A stretch of 64,000 nt of DNA, taken from the NCBI GenBank assembly GCA_910589105.1, contig CAJUST010000002.1:1-64000 (forward strand). Direction: 5' to 3'. Under the pieces are notes generated by a model that was not told the origin of the DNA, ran no database searches, and saw only the letters and a list, made by a program, of their open reading frames with translations. This DNA comes from an uncultured Lachnospiraceae bacterium. Its GTDB lineage: Bacteria; Bacillota; Clostridia; Lachnospirales; Lachnospiraceae. Below are positions 43,983 through 51,646 of the stretch, in pieces (positions within the stretch are counted from its first letter, which is position 1; the number at the start of each line of letters is the position of its first letter). Both the position numbers and the translations under genes were made by a program.

Positions 43983-44705
43983 ATGGGAGATGACATGATA
44001 CGGCTGCTGCGGGCGGATGAGATTGAATGCAGGGTGTCCACGATAAACGGGAACGGCTTAAGCCTCCTGCTTTTCAAGGACGCGCGCGTGGACCAGAAGA
44101 TATTGGACGAGACATTTTCGCCCTTCGGCTGGAAAAGGAGCCACCAGAGCATCGACGGGAACCTGTACTGCACGGTGGAGGTCTGGGACAGTGAGAAAAA
44201 GCAGTGGATCGCAAAACAGGACGTGGGCGTTATGAGTCATTCGGAAAAGGAGAAAGGGCAGGCTTCGGATTCCTTCAAGAGGGCGTGTTTCAACTGGGGC
44301 ATAGGGCGCGAGCTCTATACGGCCCCGTTCATCTGGGTTCCGGCTGAAAAAGCGGACATCCAGAAAAATGGGGACCGCTATGTGGCAAAAGACCGTTTCC
44401 GCGTGCAGTCAATCGGGTACAACGGGCGGAGGGAAATTGCAGCTCTTGCAGTCGTAAACCAGAGGGGAGTGAAAGTGTACGGGCTGGACCGGGAGACGGA
44501 AAATAAAGCAGCTCCTGATAAAACGCCGGAAGGGCTGACGGCGGGCCAGATGCGGATACTGGAAAAGGAGCTGGAGCGGACGGGGATCGCCATGGAAGCG
44601 GTCTTAGACAGATACCAGCTCAAAGGAACAGGCCAGATGACGCCGGAGATCTACAAAAAGGCGCTGGGAAGCCTCAAGAGGACAAAGCCGAAGGAAGCGG
44701 CATAG
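43983..44705 (+). CDS. Rad52/Rad22-like single-strand annealing protein
   Basis: A 240-residue protein; AAAGGA before ATG 43983 sets the start. RVSTINGNGLSLLLFKDARVDQKILDE, then CTVEVWD, VGVMSHSEKEKGQASDSFKRACFNWGIGRELYTAPFIWV, matches the Rad52-family core of phage annealing proteins. Together with the YqaJ exonuclease it forms a two-component recombinase like lambda Red. The C-terminal ~70 residues are a variable helical tail. It may serve recombination or repair of the element after transfer. Confidence 0.88.
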   Translation: MGDDMIRLLRADEIECRVSTINGNGLSLLLFKDARVDQKILDETFSPFGWKRSHQSIDGNLYCTVEVWDSEKKQWIAKQDVGVMSHSEKEKGQASDSFKRACFNWGIGRELYTAPFIWVPAEKADIQKNGDRYVAKDRFRVQSIGYNGRREIAALAVVNQRGVKVYGLDRETENKAAPDKTPEGLTAGQMRILEKELERTGIAMEAVLDRYQLKGTGQMTPEIYKKALGSLKRTKPKEAA

Positions 44706-44746
44706 TGGATGGACAAAATCCCCATGGGATTTTCAGGAGGCAGGAC

Positions 44747-44956
44747 ATGGAAGAAGAGGATTTTACCGCATGGGCGGTTGAAAAGCGGCTGGACATGCTG
44801 TCGAAACAGCAGGGCCTCCCGGAGCAGGGGGAAACGTTTGCGGAGCTGGAAAAAATACTGGGAGGCGGCTTAAGCGGAAAAGAGCGGACGCAGGCAGGGA
44901 TGCTCCTTGACCACAGGCCCGCTGGAAAGAAGCGGCCCTTTACATGGAGGGCGTAA
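44747..44956 (+). CDS. Small acidic-to-basic hypothetical protein
   Basis: A 69-residue protein with AGGAGG eight bases before ATG 44747. It is helical (DFTAWAVEKRLDMLSKQQGLPEQ) with a basic C-terminus (RPAGKKRPFTWRA). No family recognised. Its place right after the annealing protein suggests the same operon. Confidence 0.6.
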   Translation: MEEEDFTAWAVEKRLDMLSKQQGLPEQGETFAELEKILGGGLSGKERTQAGMLLDHRPAGKKRPFTWRA

Positions 44957-44978
44957 AGGACGGGATACGCATTGCAAA

Positions 44979-45069
44979 ATGGGTATGCGGCATTTAATGC
45001 GTACCCCAAAGAATAATTTTATAAATGCCGGGACATAACGCGGGCGCATGGGGAAAATGCCATGCGCCC
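44979..45069 (+). other. Two tandem hairpins between small gene and DUF5688
   Basis: GGGTATGC/GCGTACCC forms the first stem within 44979-45005. GGGCGCATGG (45042-45051) and CCATGCGCCC (45060-45069) form a perfect 10-bp stem followed by AGATTATTTT. The second may be a weak terminator or protect the 3' end of the upstream message. Confidence 0.55.
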
Positions 45070-45090
45070 AGATTATTTTAAGGAGGAAGC

Positions 45091-45975
45091 GTGGAGATGG
45101 ATTTTGAAAAATTTAAGCAGAAAATAAAAGAGGAAATGCAGTTCCGGCTGGGAACCGGAAGCGTGGAAATACGGGAAACCATAAAAAATAATTCCGTAAA
45201 ACGGACGGGGATGATTCTGTCAAGGCCGGGAGATGAGGCTTCCCCTGTCATCTACCTGGACGCATGGCATGAAAAGCTGTGCGGAGGGAAAGGATTTGGG
45301 GAAACCGTGGAGGAGATCTGGGGTCTGTACCTGCAGTATGCAGGGAAGACGCCGTTAGACAAAGGGGAATTCATGGACTGGAAACGTGTAAGGAAAAAGG
45401 TTTCCGTACGGCTGGTGCATTACCAAAAGAACAGGGAAATGCTGGAGGACGTGCCGCATAGACGATTCCTGGATCTGGCAGAGGCCTATTATTTCACTGC
45501 AGAAACGGGCAGGGACGGATTTGCAGCAGTCCTGATTACAGACAGCCATATGGATTACTGGGGAATCTGCCAAAGAGAGCTGCGAGAAGCTGCGTATGAG
45601 AACCATAAAAAGAACGGAGGGACGAAAATCCAGACCATGGACAAAGTCATCCGTGAGATGTTGGGAGCGCCTGCAGACAGCGGCTGCAGCCCCATTCAGA
45701 TGTATGTCGCCACAAACCGTTTTAAATTGGGCGGCGCTGCGGCCATGCTGTTTGCGGGGGAGTTTTCCGGGCTGGCGCAGGAACTGGGAAGCGACCTGTA
45801 CATCCTGCCAAGCTCGATACATGAAATCCTGCTGCTCCCTGTCTCCGCAGGGAAGCCGGAGGAACTGGCGGAGATCGTAAAGGAGGTAAACCGGACGCAG
45901 GTGATGCCGGAGGAGCGGCTGTCGGACAGTGTGTACCTCTATGACAGAAAGAGCGGGGAGATACGGATTGCATGA
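45091..45975 (+). CDS. DUF5688 family protein
   Basis: A 294-residue soluble protein (GTG 45091 or ATG 45097; AAGGAGG is upstream). FEKFKQKIKEEMQFRLG, VYLD-like strands, and the C-terminal LGSDLYILPSSIHEILLLPVSAG / LSDSVYLYDRKSGEIRIA identify DUF5688, a family found mostly in Lachnospiraceae mobile DNA. The function is unknown. Its stop overlaps the next small gene by four bases. Confidence 0.85.
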   Translation: MEMDFEKFKQKIKEEMQFRLGTGSVEIRETIKNNSVKRTGMILSRPGDEASPVIYLDAWHEKLCGGKGFGETVEEIWGLYLQYAGKTPLDKGEFMDWKRVRKKVSVRLVHYQKNREMLEDVPHRRFLDLAEAYYFTAETGRDGFAAVLITDSHMDYWGICQRELREAAYENHKKNGGTKIQTMDKVIREMLGAPADSGCSPIQMYVATNRFKLGGAAAMLFAGEFSGLAQELGSDLYILPSSIHEILLLPVSAGKPEELAEIVKEVNRTQVMPEERLSDSVYLYDRKSGEIRIA

Positions 45976-46085
45976 AGCAGCGCAGAAAGGCGGTTGGAAT
46001 TATGGAGCATATCATCAAGGCGGTTGTAGCGGGGATATTGACGGCGGTTCTCGCGCTTTTGTCTAAGGATGGGAATGAGGAATAA
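45972..46085 (+). CDS. 37-residue single-helix membrane peptide
   Basis: The frame opens in the ATGA overlap with DUF5688 and encodes 37 residues: a basic start (MKQRRKAVG), a hydrophobic helix (IIKAVVAGILTAVLALL) and a polar end (SKDGNEE). The overlap argues for translation. Small hydrophobic peptides of this kind can be membrane-active, but no role is shown. Confidence 0.6.
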   Translation: MKQRRKAVGIMEHIIKAVVAGILTAVLALLSKDGNEE

Positions 46086-46095
46086 GAAAAAGAAG

Positions 46096-46135
46096 CAGAA
46101 GCGGCTGTGGAATCTAAATCCTGCAGCCGTTTCCG
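46096..46135 (+). terminator. Hairpin after the recombination operon
   Basis: CGGCTG (46102-46107) pairs with CAGCCG (46124-46129), followed by TTTCC. It resembles the hairpin at 41811-41865 in stem and loop sequence. Confidence 0.5.
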
Positions 46136-46190
46136 ATACATGGAAAATTTATATACCTGCTAAGGTAATTTAATGTAGAGATTTGGGCGG

Positions 46191-46220
46191 TTGCGGAAAT
46201 TATGAAAGGTATGTTATAAT
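46191..46220 (+). promoter_or_regulatory. Promoter of the Rpn-family gene
   Basis: TTGCGG (46191-46196), an 18-base spacer and TATAAT (46215-46220), 24 bases before the ATG. Confidence 0.6.
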
Positions 46221-46243
46221 TTAACCACACAAAGGAGATTACT

Positions 46244-47137
46244 ATGAAAGACAGGAAAGTGCAGTGGCATCCGGGCTTTGTGGCAGCAATGGGTTTGGAG
46301 CTTGCAGAGAACCGGGATGCGCTGGTCTTTGAGAAAGAATATAATTTAAACACCAAGCCTTTGGAAATTGACCTGCTGGTGATAAAAAAAGAACCATCCG
46401 TGCGGATTGGAAATGAAATAGGGGCCTTCTTTTTGGGGCATAACATTATGGAATACAAATCGCCCAAAGACCATTTGGATATAGACGCCTTTTACAAAGC
46501 CCTGGCATATGCAGGCCTTTATAAAGCTTATGGGAAAGCGGCTGATGAAAGAAAAGAGGATGACATTACGGTGTCGCTGCTCCGGGAAACAAGGCCGGAA
46601 GGGCTTTTCCGATATTTTGCGGAGCATGGATATATGGTATCCAACCCGTACCGGGGGATATATTATATAAAAGGGAAAAATATGTTTCCTGTGCAGGTTG
46701 TTGTCACGGGCGAGCTGGATAAGGCGGAGCATACATGGCTTGGAGCGTTATCGGAAAAACTGGAGAAAGAGGACATAACGGAACTGCTGGAAAAAATCCG
46801 GAGTCTGACAGGAAAAAACGACCTGGAGCTGGCAGATTCCGTTCTAGAGGTCAGCATAGGGGCAAACAGGCAGGCAGTGGAAGAATGGAAGGGAGATGCT
46901 AGTATGTGCCAGGCGTTAATGGAGATCATGGAACCACAGTTATTATTAAGGGATGAAGAAAAGATAAGCGAAGGATTGCAACAGGGAATTCAGCAAGGAC
47001 TGCAGCAAGGATTGCAGCAGGGAATTCAGGGAGCAATAGACATGCTTCGAAAATTTGGGCATGGAGATGCGGAAATCAAAGAAACGATTATGGAAGAATA
47101 CGGCCTTTCTGCAGAGGAGGCAGAAGGATATTTTTGA
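46244..47137 (+). CDS. PD-(D/E)XK nuclease family protein with LQQG repeats
   Basis: A 297-residue protein. The N-terminal ~110 residues hold PLEIDLLVIKK and NIMEYKSP, consistent with a PD-(D/E)XK core (Asp in EIDLL, Glu-x-Lys in EYK). The C-terminus has glutamine-rich repeats (GLQQGIQQGLQQ) and a terminal helix (EEYGLSAEEAEGYF), as in Rpn/transposase-like PDDEXK families that are common in Lachnospiraceae. Rpn proteins promote RecA-independent recombination. AAAGGAG precedes the ATG and the gene has its own promoter. Confidence 0.78.
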   Translation: MKDRKVQWHPGFVAAMGLELAENRDALVFEKEYNLNTKPLEIDLLVIKKEPSVRIGNEIGAFFLGHNIMEYKSPKDHLDIDAFYKALAYAGLYKAYGKAADERKEDDITVSLLRETRPEGLFRYFAEHGYMVSNPYRGIYYIKGKNMFPVQVVVTGELDKAEHTWLGALSEKLEKEDITELLEKIRSLTGKNDLELADSVLEVSIGANRQAVEEWKGDASMCQALMEIMEPQLLLRDEEKISEGLQQGIQQGLQQGLQQGIQGAIDMLRKFGHGDAEIKETIMEEYGLSAEEAEGYF

Positions 47138-47258
47138 TAGACAGCCTTGTTTTTAAAAATGAGAAATCAAATAGGAAGCCTATGAAAGCTAAGTAGTTCA
47201 TAGGCTTCTTATACTGTCTCAGTATGCAGAAAGGCTGGCCAGTGGCAGGCTTACTGTA

Positions 47259-48464
47259 TTAGGGATTCTTTTTTTGGGGTATGGAATTTAAACCTAGCTG
47301 CTGATAGATTTTATCCACGCTTTTATTCATGGACTTGTCCATTACATGCGCATAAATATCCAGTGTAGTGCTTATATTTGAGTGGCCGAGTAATTGTTGT
47401 ATCATTTTAGGATTTTCATTTGCATTGATAAGCAGGCTGGCTACTGTATGGCGCAAGTCGTGGAACCGTTTTTTTTCCAGACCGGCTTTAGAAAGGAGAT
47501 TTTGATATTGTCTTAGAAAATCCCTGGAATAAATGTAGTTTCCGTCTGGCTTGCAAAAAACCATTCCAAGGTCATTGTAATAGTCACCGTATAATTCTTT
47601 TTCTTTCATCTGGTGCAATTTATGTTTTTGCAGTTCGTCAGCCATAAAATCATTGATGGGAATACATCTTTTGGAGGTTGCTGTTTTAGGATTCATCAGG
47701 ATTAATTCATATTTTTTTCCTGCATTTTTATTTCGGCTTTTAATCCGGCAGAGATTATGCGAAACAGTAATTCTTTTGCATTTAAAATCAATGTCATTCC
47801 ATTGTAAGCCTAAAATTTCTCCTTTTCGTAATCCGGTCATCATTTCCAGCAAATATAGTGCATATAGCCGATCCCCTCTTGCGGTTTCAAGGAAGCGGAT
47901 TACTTCTTCCTGCGTGAGAGGAATGATTTCCGTCTTGTTCTTTTTTGGGAGAACGACTGCATTTGCAGCATTGTTGTTTATCATCCGGTTTTGAATTGCC
48001 TGATTTAACGCACTTTTGATAATTACATGAATATACCGGACTGTGGTTGGTGATAATTTCTTCTTTTGACCTTTGCAGGTTCCGGCAAGCTTATTGTTAT
48101 AAAATGATTGCAGATCCGTTGTTTTTAATTTGTTCAAAGGAATCTTTCCTAAATCTGATCCTCGGATATGCGTATTAATATAGGATTCATAATCTTCTCT
48201 TGTTGTAATCTTCAAATCCGGTTTATAATTTGTAATCCAGATATTCATCCACTGTTCTAAAGGCATATCCGAAGTTTCAATTACCCGGCCTTGTTTTTGG
48301 TCTGATTTTAACTGCTCTAATTTTTCTTTCACTTCACGCTGTGTTTTTCCATATACGGTTTTCCTTTTAAATTCTCCATATCCGGTATCAATGAGGATTT
48401 GAGCCATCCATCTTCCATCATTCCTTTTGCAGATTGTGCCTTCTCCATTACTTCTTTTTTTCAT
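47259..48464 (-). CDS. int: Tyrosine recombinase (integrase) of the element
   Basis: A 401-residue phage/Tn916-type integrase; CGGAGG before ATG 48464 sets the start. An N-terminal arm-binding domain (~1-60), a SAM-like core-binding domain (~65-165) and the catalytic domain follow. Catalytic residues are Arg213 (TGLRKGE), His335 and Arg338 (HDLRHT), His361 (GHSN) and Tyr371 (LDIYAHV). It should recombine the 50-bp attachment repeats. A terminator-like hairpin separates it from the upstream excisionase-like gene. Confidence 0.96.
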   Translation of the reverse strand: MKKRSNGEGTICKRNDGRWMAQILIDTGYGEFKRKTVYGKTQREVKEKLEQLKSDQKQGRVIETSDMPLEQWMNIWITNYKPDLKITTREDYESYINTHIRGSDLGKIPLNKLKTTDLQSFYNNKLAGTCKGQKKKLSPTTVRYIHVIIKSALNQAIQNRMINNNAANAVVLPKKNKTEIIPLTQEEVIRFLETARGDRLYALYLLEMMTGLRKGEILGLQWNDIDFKCKRITVSHNLCRIKSRNKNAGKKYELILMNPKTATSKRCIPINDFMADELQKHKLHQMKEKELYGDYYNDLGMVFCKPDGNYIYSRDFLRQYQNLLSKAGLEKKRFHDLRHTVASLLINANENPKMIQQLLGHSNISTTLDIYAHVMDKSMNKSVDKIYQQLGLNSIPQKKNP

Positions 48465-48494
48465 AATCTGTGCCTCCGTAAAATGCATAAAAAT

Positions 48495-48521
48495 AGAGCA
48501 ACCGTTACTGATTGCTCTTTG
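48495..48521 (-). terminator. Hairpin between xis-like and int genes
   Basis: AGAGCAA (48495-48501) and TTGCTCT (48512-48518) form a 7-bp stem; read on the minus strand a T-run (ATTTTTATG) follows. It could reduce integrase expression relative to the excisionase. Confidence 0.6.
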
Positions 48522-48532
48522 TGCTTTCGTTT

Positions 48533-48703
48533 TTATTTACTTAACATTTCGTCCAATTTAACTTTTGGAACGACAATCCGGCTTGCAAATTTCAAATGAG
48601 GAATTTTGTTTTCCCTGATCATCCGGTAGCATAAGCTCCTTCCAATGTTTAAGTATTTGGCAGTTTCTTCTACGCTCAAAGCAGCTTTTTCATAATTGTT
48701 CAT
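48533..48703 (-). CDS. xis: Excisionase-like DNA-binding protein
   Basis: A 56-residue protein. LSVEETAKYLNIGRSLCYRM followed by IRENKIPHLKFASRIVVP is an Xis/HTH_17 winged helix. AAAGGA lies upstream of ATG 48703. Its position just upstream of int, on the same strand, is the standard one for a directionality factor that favours excision. Confidence 0.88.
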   Translation of the reverse strand: MNNYEKAALSVEETAKYLNIGRSLCYRMIRENKIPHLKFASRIVVPKVKLDEMLSK

Positions 48704-48782
48704 GGTAAATCATCCTTTCTGTTTTATTTAGTCCCAGATATGATATATAAATATAACTGGTGATTTTACTGCTACTTTGATG

Positions 48783-50984
48783 TTACCGGAGGTCTGAAAA
48801 TCTATTAATTTTAGCAAATATGTCTTTGAGGTTTTTCATGTATGGACCATCGTTTGGTTCTATAAAATGTCTGCCTTCGCTTGAATCATATGTGTTCATA
48901 GCAGAAAATAAAGTTGCAAACGAATCCATAGCTGGCTTTTTTATATCTGTAATTCTATTATATATACGTTCATTTGCTATGTTTATTTTTACCATATGAT
49001 GCATCTGTTCTTGCTCAATAAATGGTTTTTCATGATATTCCTTCAGTAAATTTTGGTTGCTGGAGAATTCAGGATAATTGATGATCTTATCAAATGAATT
49101 GTTGTCTCTCCGTTTGTATCCATAAATGCAATGATGTTCCAATAGGGTGTTTAGGATTCTTTCATCTTCCATATCAGAATGATATAATTTAATATGCCAC
49201 TTTTGTATATCTGATTTTATTTTCTCGCGAATTAGACTGCATAGAACTTTGGATTTTACTAATAATACATTGCATTCTTTTATGTTTAACATGATGCCGT
49301 CGTAGCCTTCCTGAAGTCCCAACAGCCAGAGTTTCTTTTCACCTTTGGCGTCGTAATTGATAGCGCTTGCTCCAGGTTCATGAAGGTAATCTGTATCTTT
49401 AGCTTTGGCTATATGTAGTAGATGGTCATTTCCTGATGACAATGCGATATTTAAATAATGTTCCCCGTATCGGCAGTCTTTGATTTTAAGGTCTGACAGT
49501 GTTTTATAAAAGCACTCCTCTATGAGGGGATAGTAATTCAGACTTTTGTATAATGTGGCGTAAGCGAGATTTTTTAGAGAATCTCTGGATTTCTTATGAA
49601 ATTCTGTGCAGTTTATTTTTGGAATCTGGTTTTCTTTAAAATACTCATTGAGGATTTCTGATACTAATTGGAAATTTGCCAGCGTCTCAGCCATTCGCGT
49701 ACTTAATTCTCCATGAAAACATTCTGCTGCATCATTTTGTAAATTAGTAAGTGTGGTTTCTAAGAATTTAGCATTATTGATGTCTTCTATCCATTGAAAT
49801 AGCCATTGTATAAAATAGGACATAAACTTAGCAAGGTAAGATTTGTCTTTTTGAATATTTTTGAATTGATTGCTGTTTGTTTCTTTCTGTAAAAAATCGT
49901 CTATATTCAAATAGAGCAGTCTTGATGATGTGGATTCTATTTCTTTAAAATACTCCCCTGTAATAACGGCAGCAGCGTCAATCGGCTGCTCATCTGTGCC
50001 AAAACCCCCTGTTTTTCCGGTGTATATAGAGCGGATGAGCAGATCTGTAATGTTTTTGGTATTGTCCCGGCTGCCAGATGTTTCTTCTTTTTTAATATCG
50101 TCAAGGATAAATACAGCATTCCTGTATTTGGAAAGTTCTGCTGCAATTAGTTTTGGTTTTGATTTGGTGGTTTGCAGATGTTTAATCTGGTCTTCCCAAT
50201 TACTGCTTCGGTTGAAAAAGTCACCCATAGTTACGGCTAATTGTGTTTTCCCACTGGCAACCTTTCCGTCAATCCATAGCACGGCTCCTGCCGATCGGCC
50301 CAGTTTTTTTAAAAAGTATCTTAGGACAGCGAGAATAGAAATGCAGTGGATAGGATAAAAGACGCGGTAATTCTGGGCAGTGTAGTCCATAAAATTCTCA
50401 ATGCTTTTTTTTGGGGCTTCGTCTTTCAACGAAAGTTCGGAATCGATTTCTAAATTGAATCCTTCCTGCATCGCTTTTATGGATTTGTCAATGCCCTCTG
50501 ATGTAATGGCACAATTGGAAGCTGCATAATAGTATTTTCCATAAAGTTGATGAATGCCGATTTTCTCAAAATAAAAGGAGCTATTTGTATCCGGCTGTAT
50601 GGCTTGAAGCAGAAGTTCATATTGTGATTTAGAAATCAAAATGAGGTTTTTCGTATGGAGCTGCTTTAGCCATTTTGAATTATAGATTTCCTGCTTTGGA
50701 AGTTCAATATCAAATAATTGTGAATCCGCCCATAAGTTTATAGAATAAAGGCAGTCCTGCAGCTGATTTTCATCTTCTCCATAAACTTGATGCTGACGGA
50801 AAGAGAGAAATACAAAACAGATGGGTTTTCCCTTTATGACAGTATACCAGTCTGCGCTAATATAAATTGGAATGCCTTTTTCAGATGCTTCTTCCGGGGA
50901 AAGTCTTTTGGGTAAAGAAGAAGTGTTTGGATAACTTTTTTCAAGGTTTTCTTTTGGAAAATTTTTAACAGAAATTATTTTCAT
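48783..50984 (-). CDS. Large P-loop ATPase of unknown function
   Basis: A 733-residue protein; AGGAG eight bases upstream favours ATG 50984 over 50990. Walker A is GKVASGKT (residues 240-247) and Walker B is VFILDDI (291-297); a conserved-looking SSRLLYLNID follows at ~353-362. The layout (a ~200-residue N-terminal part, P-loop core, then ~370 residues) recalls DUF927-like helicases of phages and plasmids, but the match is weak. There is no HTH, primase or membrane segment. The gene is AT-rich, in contrast to the 38-46 kb cargo, and lies alone between the excisionase and the tRNA end, a slot where elements often carry replication or defence genes. Confidence 0.65.
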   Translation of the reverse strand: MKIISVKNFPKENLEKSYPNTSSLPKRLSPEEASEKGIPIYISADWYTVIKGKPICFVFLSFRQHQVYGEDENQLQDCLYSINLWADSQLFDIELPKQEIYNSKWLKQLHTKNLILISKSQYELLLQAIQPDTNSSFYFEKIGIHQLYGKYYYAASNCAITSEGIDKSIKAMQEGFNLEIDSELSLKDEAPKKSIENFMDYTAQNYRVFYPIHCISILAVLRYFLKKLGRSAGAVLWIDGKVASGKTQLAVTMGDFFNRSSNWEDQIKHLQTTKSKPKLIAAELSKYRNAVFILDDIKKEETSGSRDNTKNITDLLIRSIYTGKTGGFGTDEQPIDAAAVITGEYFKEIESTSSRLLYLNIDDFLQKETNSNQFKNIQKDKSYLAKFMSYFIQWLFQWIEDINNAKFLETTLTNLQNDAAECFHGELSTRMAETLANFQLVSEILNEYFKENQIPKINCTEFHKKSRDSLKNLAYATLYKSLNYYPLIEECFYKTLSDLKIKDCRYGEHYLNIALSSGNDHLLHIAKAKDTDYLHEPGASAINYDAKGEKKLWLLGLQEGYDGIMLNIKECNVLLVKSKVLCSLIREKIKSDIQKWHIKLYHSDMEDERILNTLLEHHCIYGYKRRDNNSFDKIINYPEFSSNQNLLKEYHEKPFIEQEQMHHMVKINIANERIYNRITDIKKPAMDSFATLFSAMNTYDSSEGRHFIEPNDGPYMKNLKDIFAKINRFSDLR

Positions 50985-51231
50985 TATCATTTCTCCTATA
51001 TTAAGTTATGCAGTATAAAAAATATACTATATAACCTCTTTTTTGATATTTTATTATATTTTTTTGTAAAAATCTACATAAAAATTTTTAACACTGTTTC
51101 ATAAAAAAGAGGAAAAGTGAAACTAATTGAAAGACAAATGAAGATGTGTTATGCTTTCAGCAGAAAAAACCCTGTTAAGGCATATCCGAAAATGGTCTCG
51201 AAATTTTTGAATTATATCCTTATTTTTCTGG

Positions 51232-51253
51232 TTGCTGTCAAATTGCTGTCAAA
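51232..51253. repeat. Paired 11-mers, candidate integrase arm sites (right)
   Basis: TTGCTGTCAAA at 51232-51242 and 51243-51253, head to tail without a gap, in the same orientation as the pair near the left end. The right core site begins 54 bases further on. The AT-rich interval 50985-51231 holds no gene. Confidence 0.65.
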
Positions 51254-51255
51254 TG

Positions 51256-51302
51256 CAAAAAAACAGGGTCTCTGAAACATCTCAAATGTTTCAAAAACCC
51301 TG
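51256..51302 (-). terminator. Terminator of tRNA-Leu supplied by the element
   Basis: CAGGGT...TGAAACAT and ATGTTTCA...ACCCTG form an interrupted stem, followed on the minus strand by TTTTTTT. It ends tRNA-Leu transcription and replaces the terminator now stranded at 34433-34472. Confidence 0.78.
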
Positions 51303-51307
51303 AAATC

Positions 51308-51357
51308 ATGCGGGTAACAGGACTTGAACCTGCACGGTCTCCCACCAGAACCTAAAT
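51308..51357. repeat. Attachment site repeat, right (within tRNA-Leu)
   Basis: Fifty bases identical to 34482-34531. They form the 3' part of the functional tRNA-Leu gene, so integration preserved the tRNA. Confidence 0.93.
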
Positions 51358-51388
51358 CTGGCGCGTCTGCCAATTCCGCCATACCCGC
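51309..51388 (-). tRNA. tRNA-Leu (anticodon UAG)
   Basis: On the minus strand the 80-base gene starts GCGGGTATGGCGGAAT and ends TACCCGC plus discriminator A; CCA is not encoded. The acceptor arms GCGGGTA/TACCCGC pair fully, the anticodon stem CCAGA/TCTGG encloses a loop with TAG, GCAGG-TTCAAGT-CCTGT is the T arm, and a longer variable arm (GTGGGAGACC) fits leucine. It is the integration target of the element. Confidence 0.95.
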
Positions 51389-51646
51389 AAAACCTCTGTT
51401 ATTATAACTATTTTTATAAAGACTGTCAAGCAAAACAAATAATCTGTGAAAGAGAGGAAGGGGACAATGCCGGATACAATCTCCAATCTTGTTGCAAATT
51501 TTGTGATTAGCTGTTAAATGCTGTATGGTAATTGCTATATCTATTTATGGAAAGTTTTTCCATACTGCTTATAAAACGCAAAAAAAATTATAATTTACTT
51601 GATTCTTCTATGCAATGGGTGTAAATTAATTTGGGGGTGTGAGAAT

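Larger units (their letters stand above)
34482..51357. mobile_element. Integrative mobilizable element in tRNA-Leu
   Basis: A 16.9-kb element bounded by a perfect 50-bp direct repeat (34482-34531 and 51308-51357) that duplicates the 3' part of tRNA-Leu(UAG). It encodes a tyrosine integrase (47259-48464), an excisionase-like protein (48533-48703), RHH and relaxase genes (36048-36865), regulators and cargo. No type IV secretion, coupling protein or replication initiator is recognised, so it should depend on a helper element for transfer. Base composition differs between its segments, indicating assembly from several sources. Confidence 0.9.

Noticed and set aside
51212..51433. Minus-strand frame with the string MAELADAPDLGSGG
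   Set aside because: It is the translation of the tRNA-Leu gene, a common false protein; the tRNA explains the sequence.
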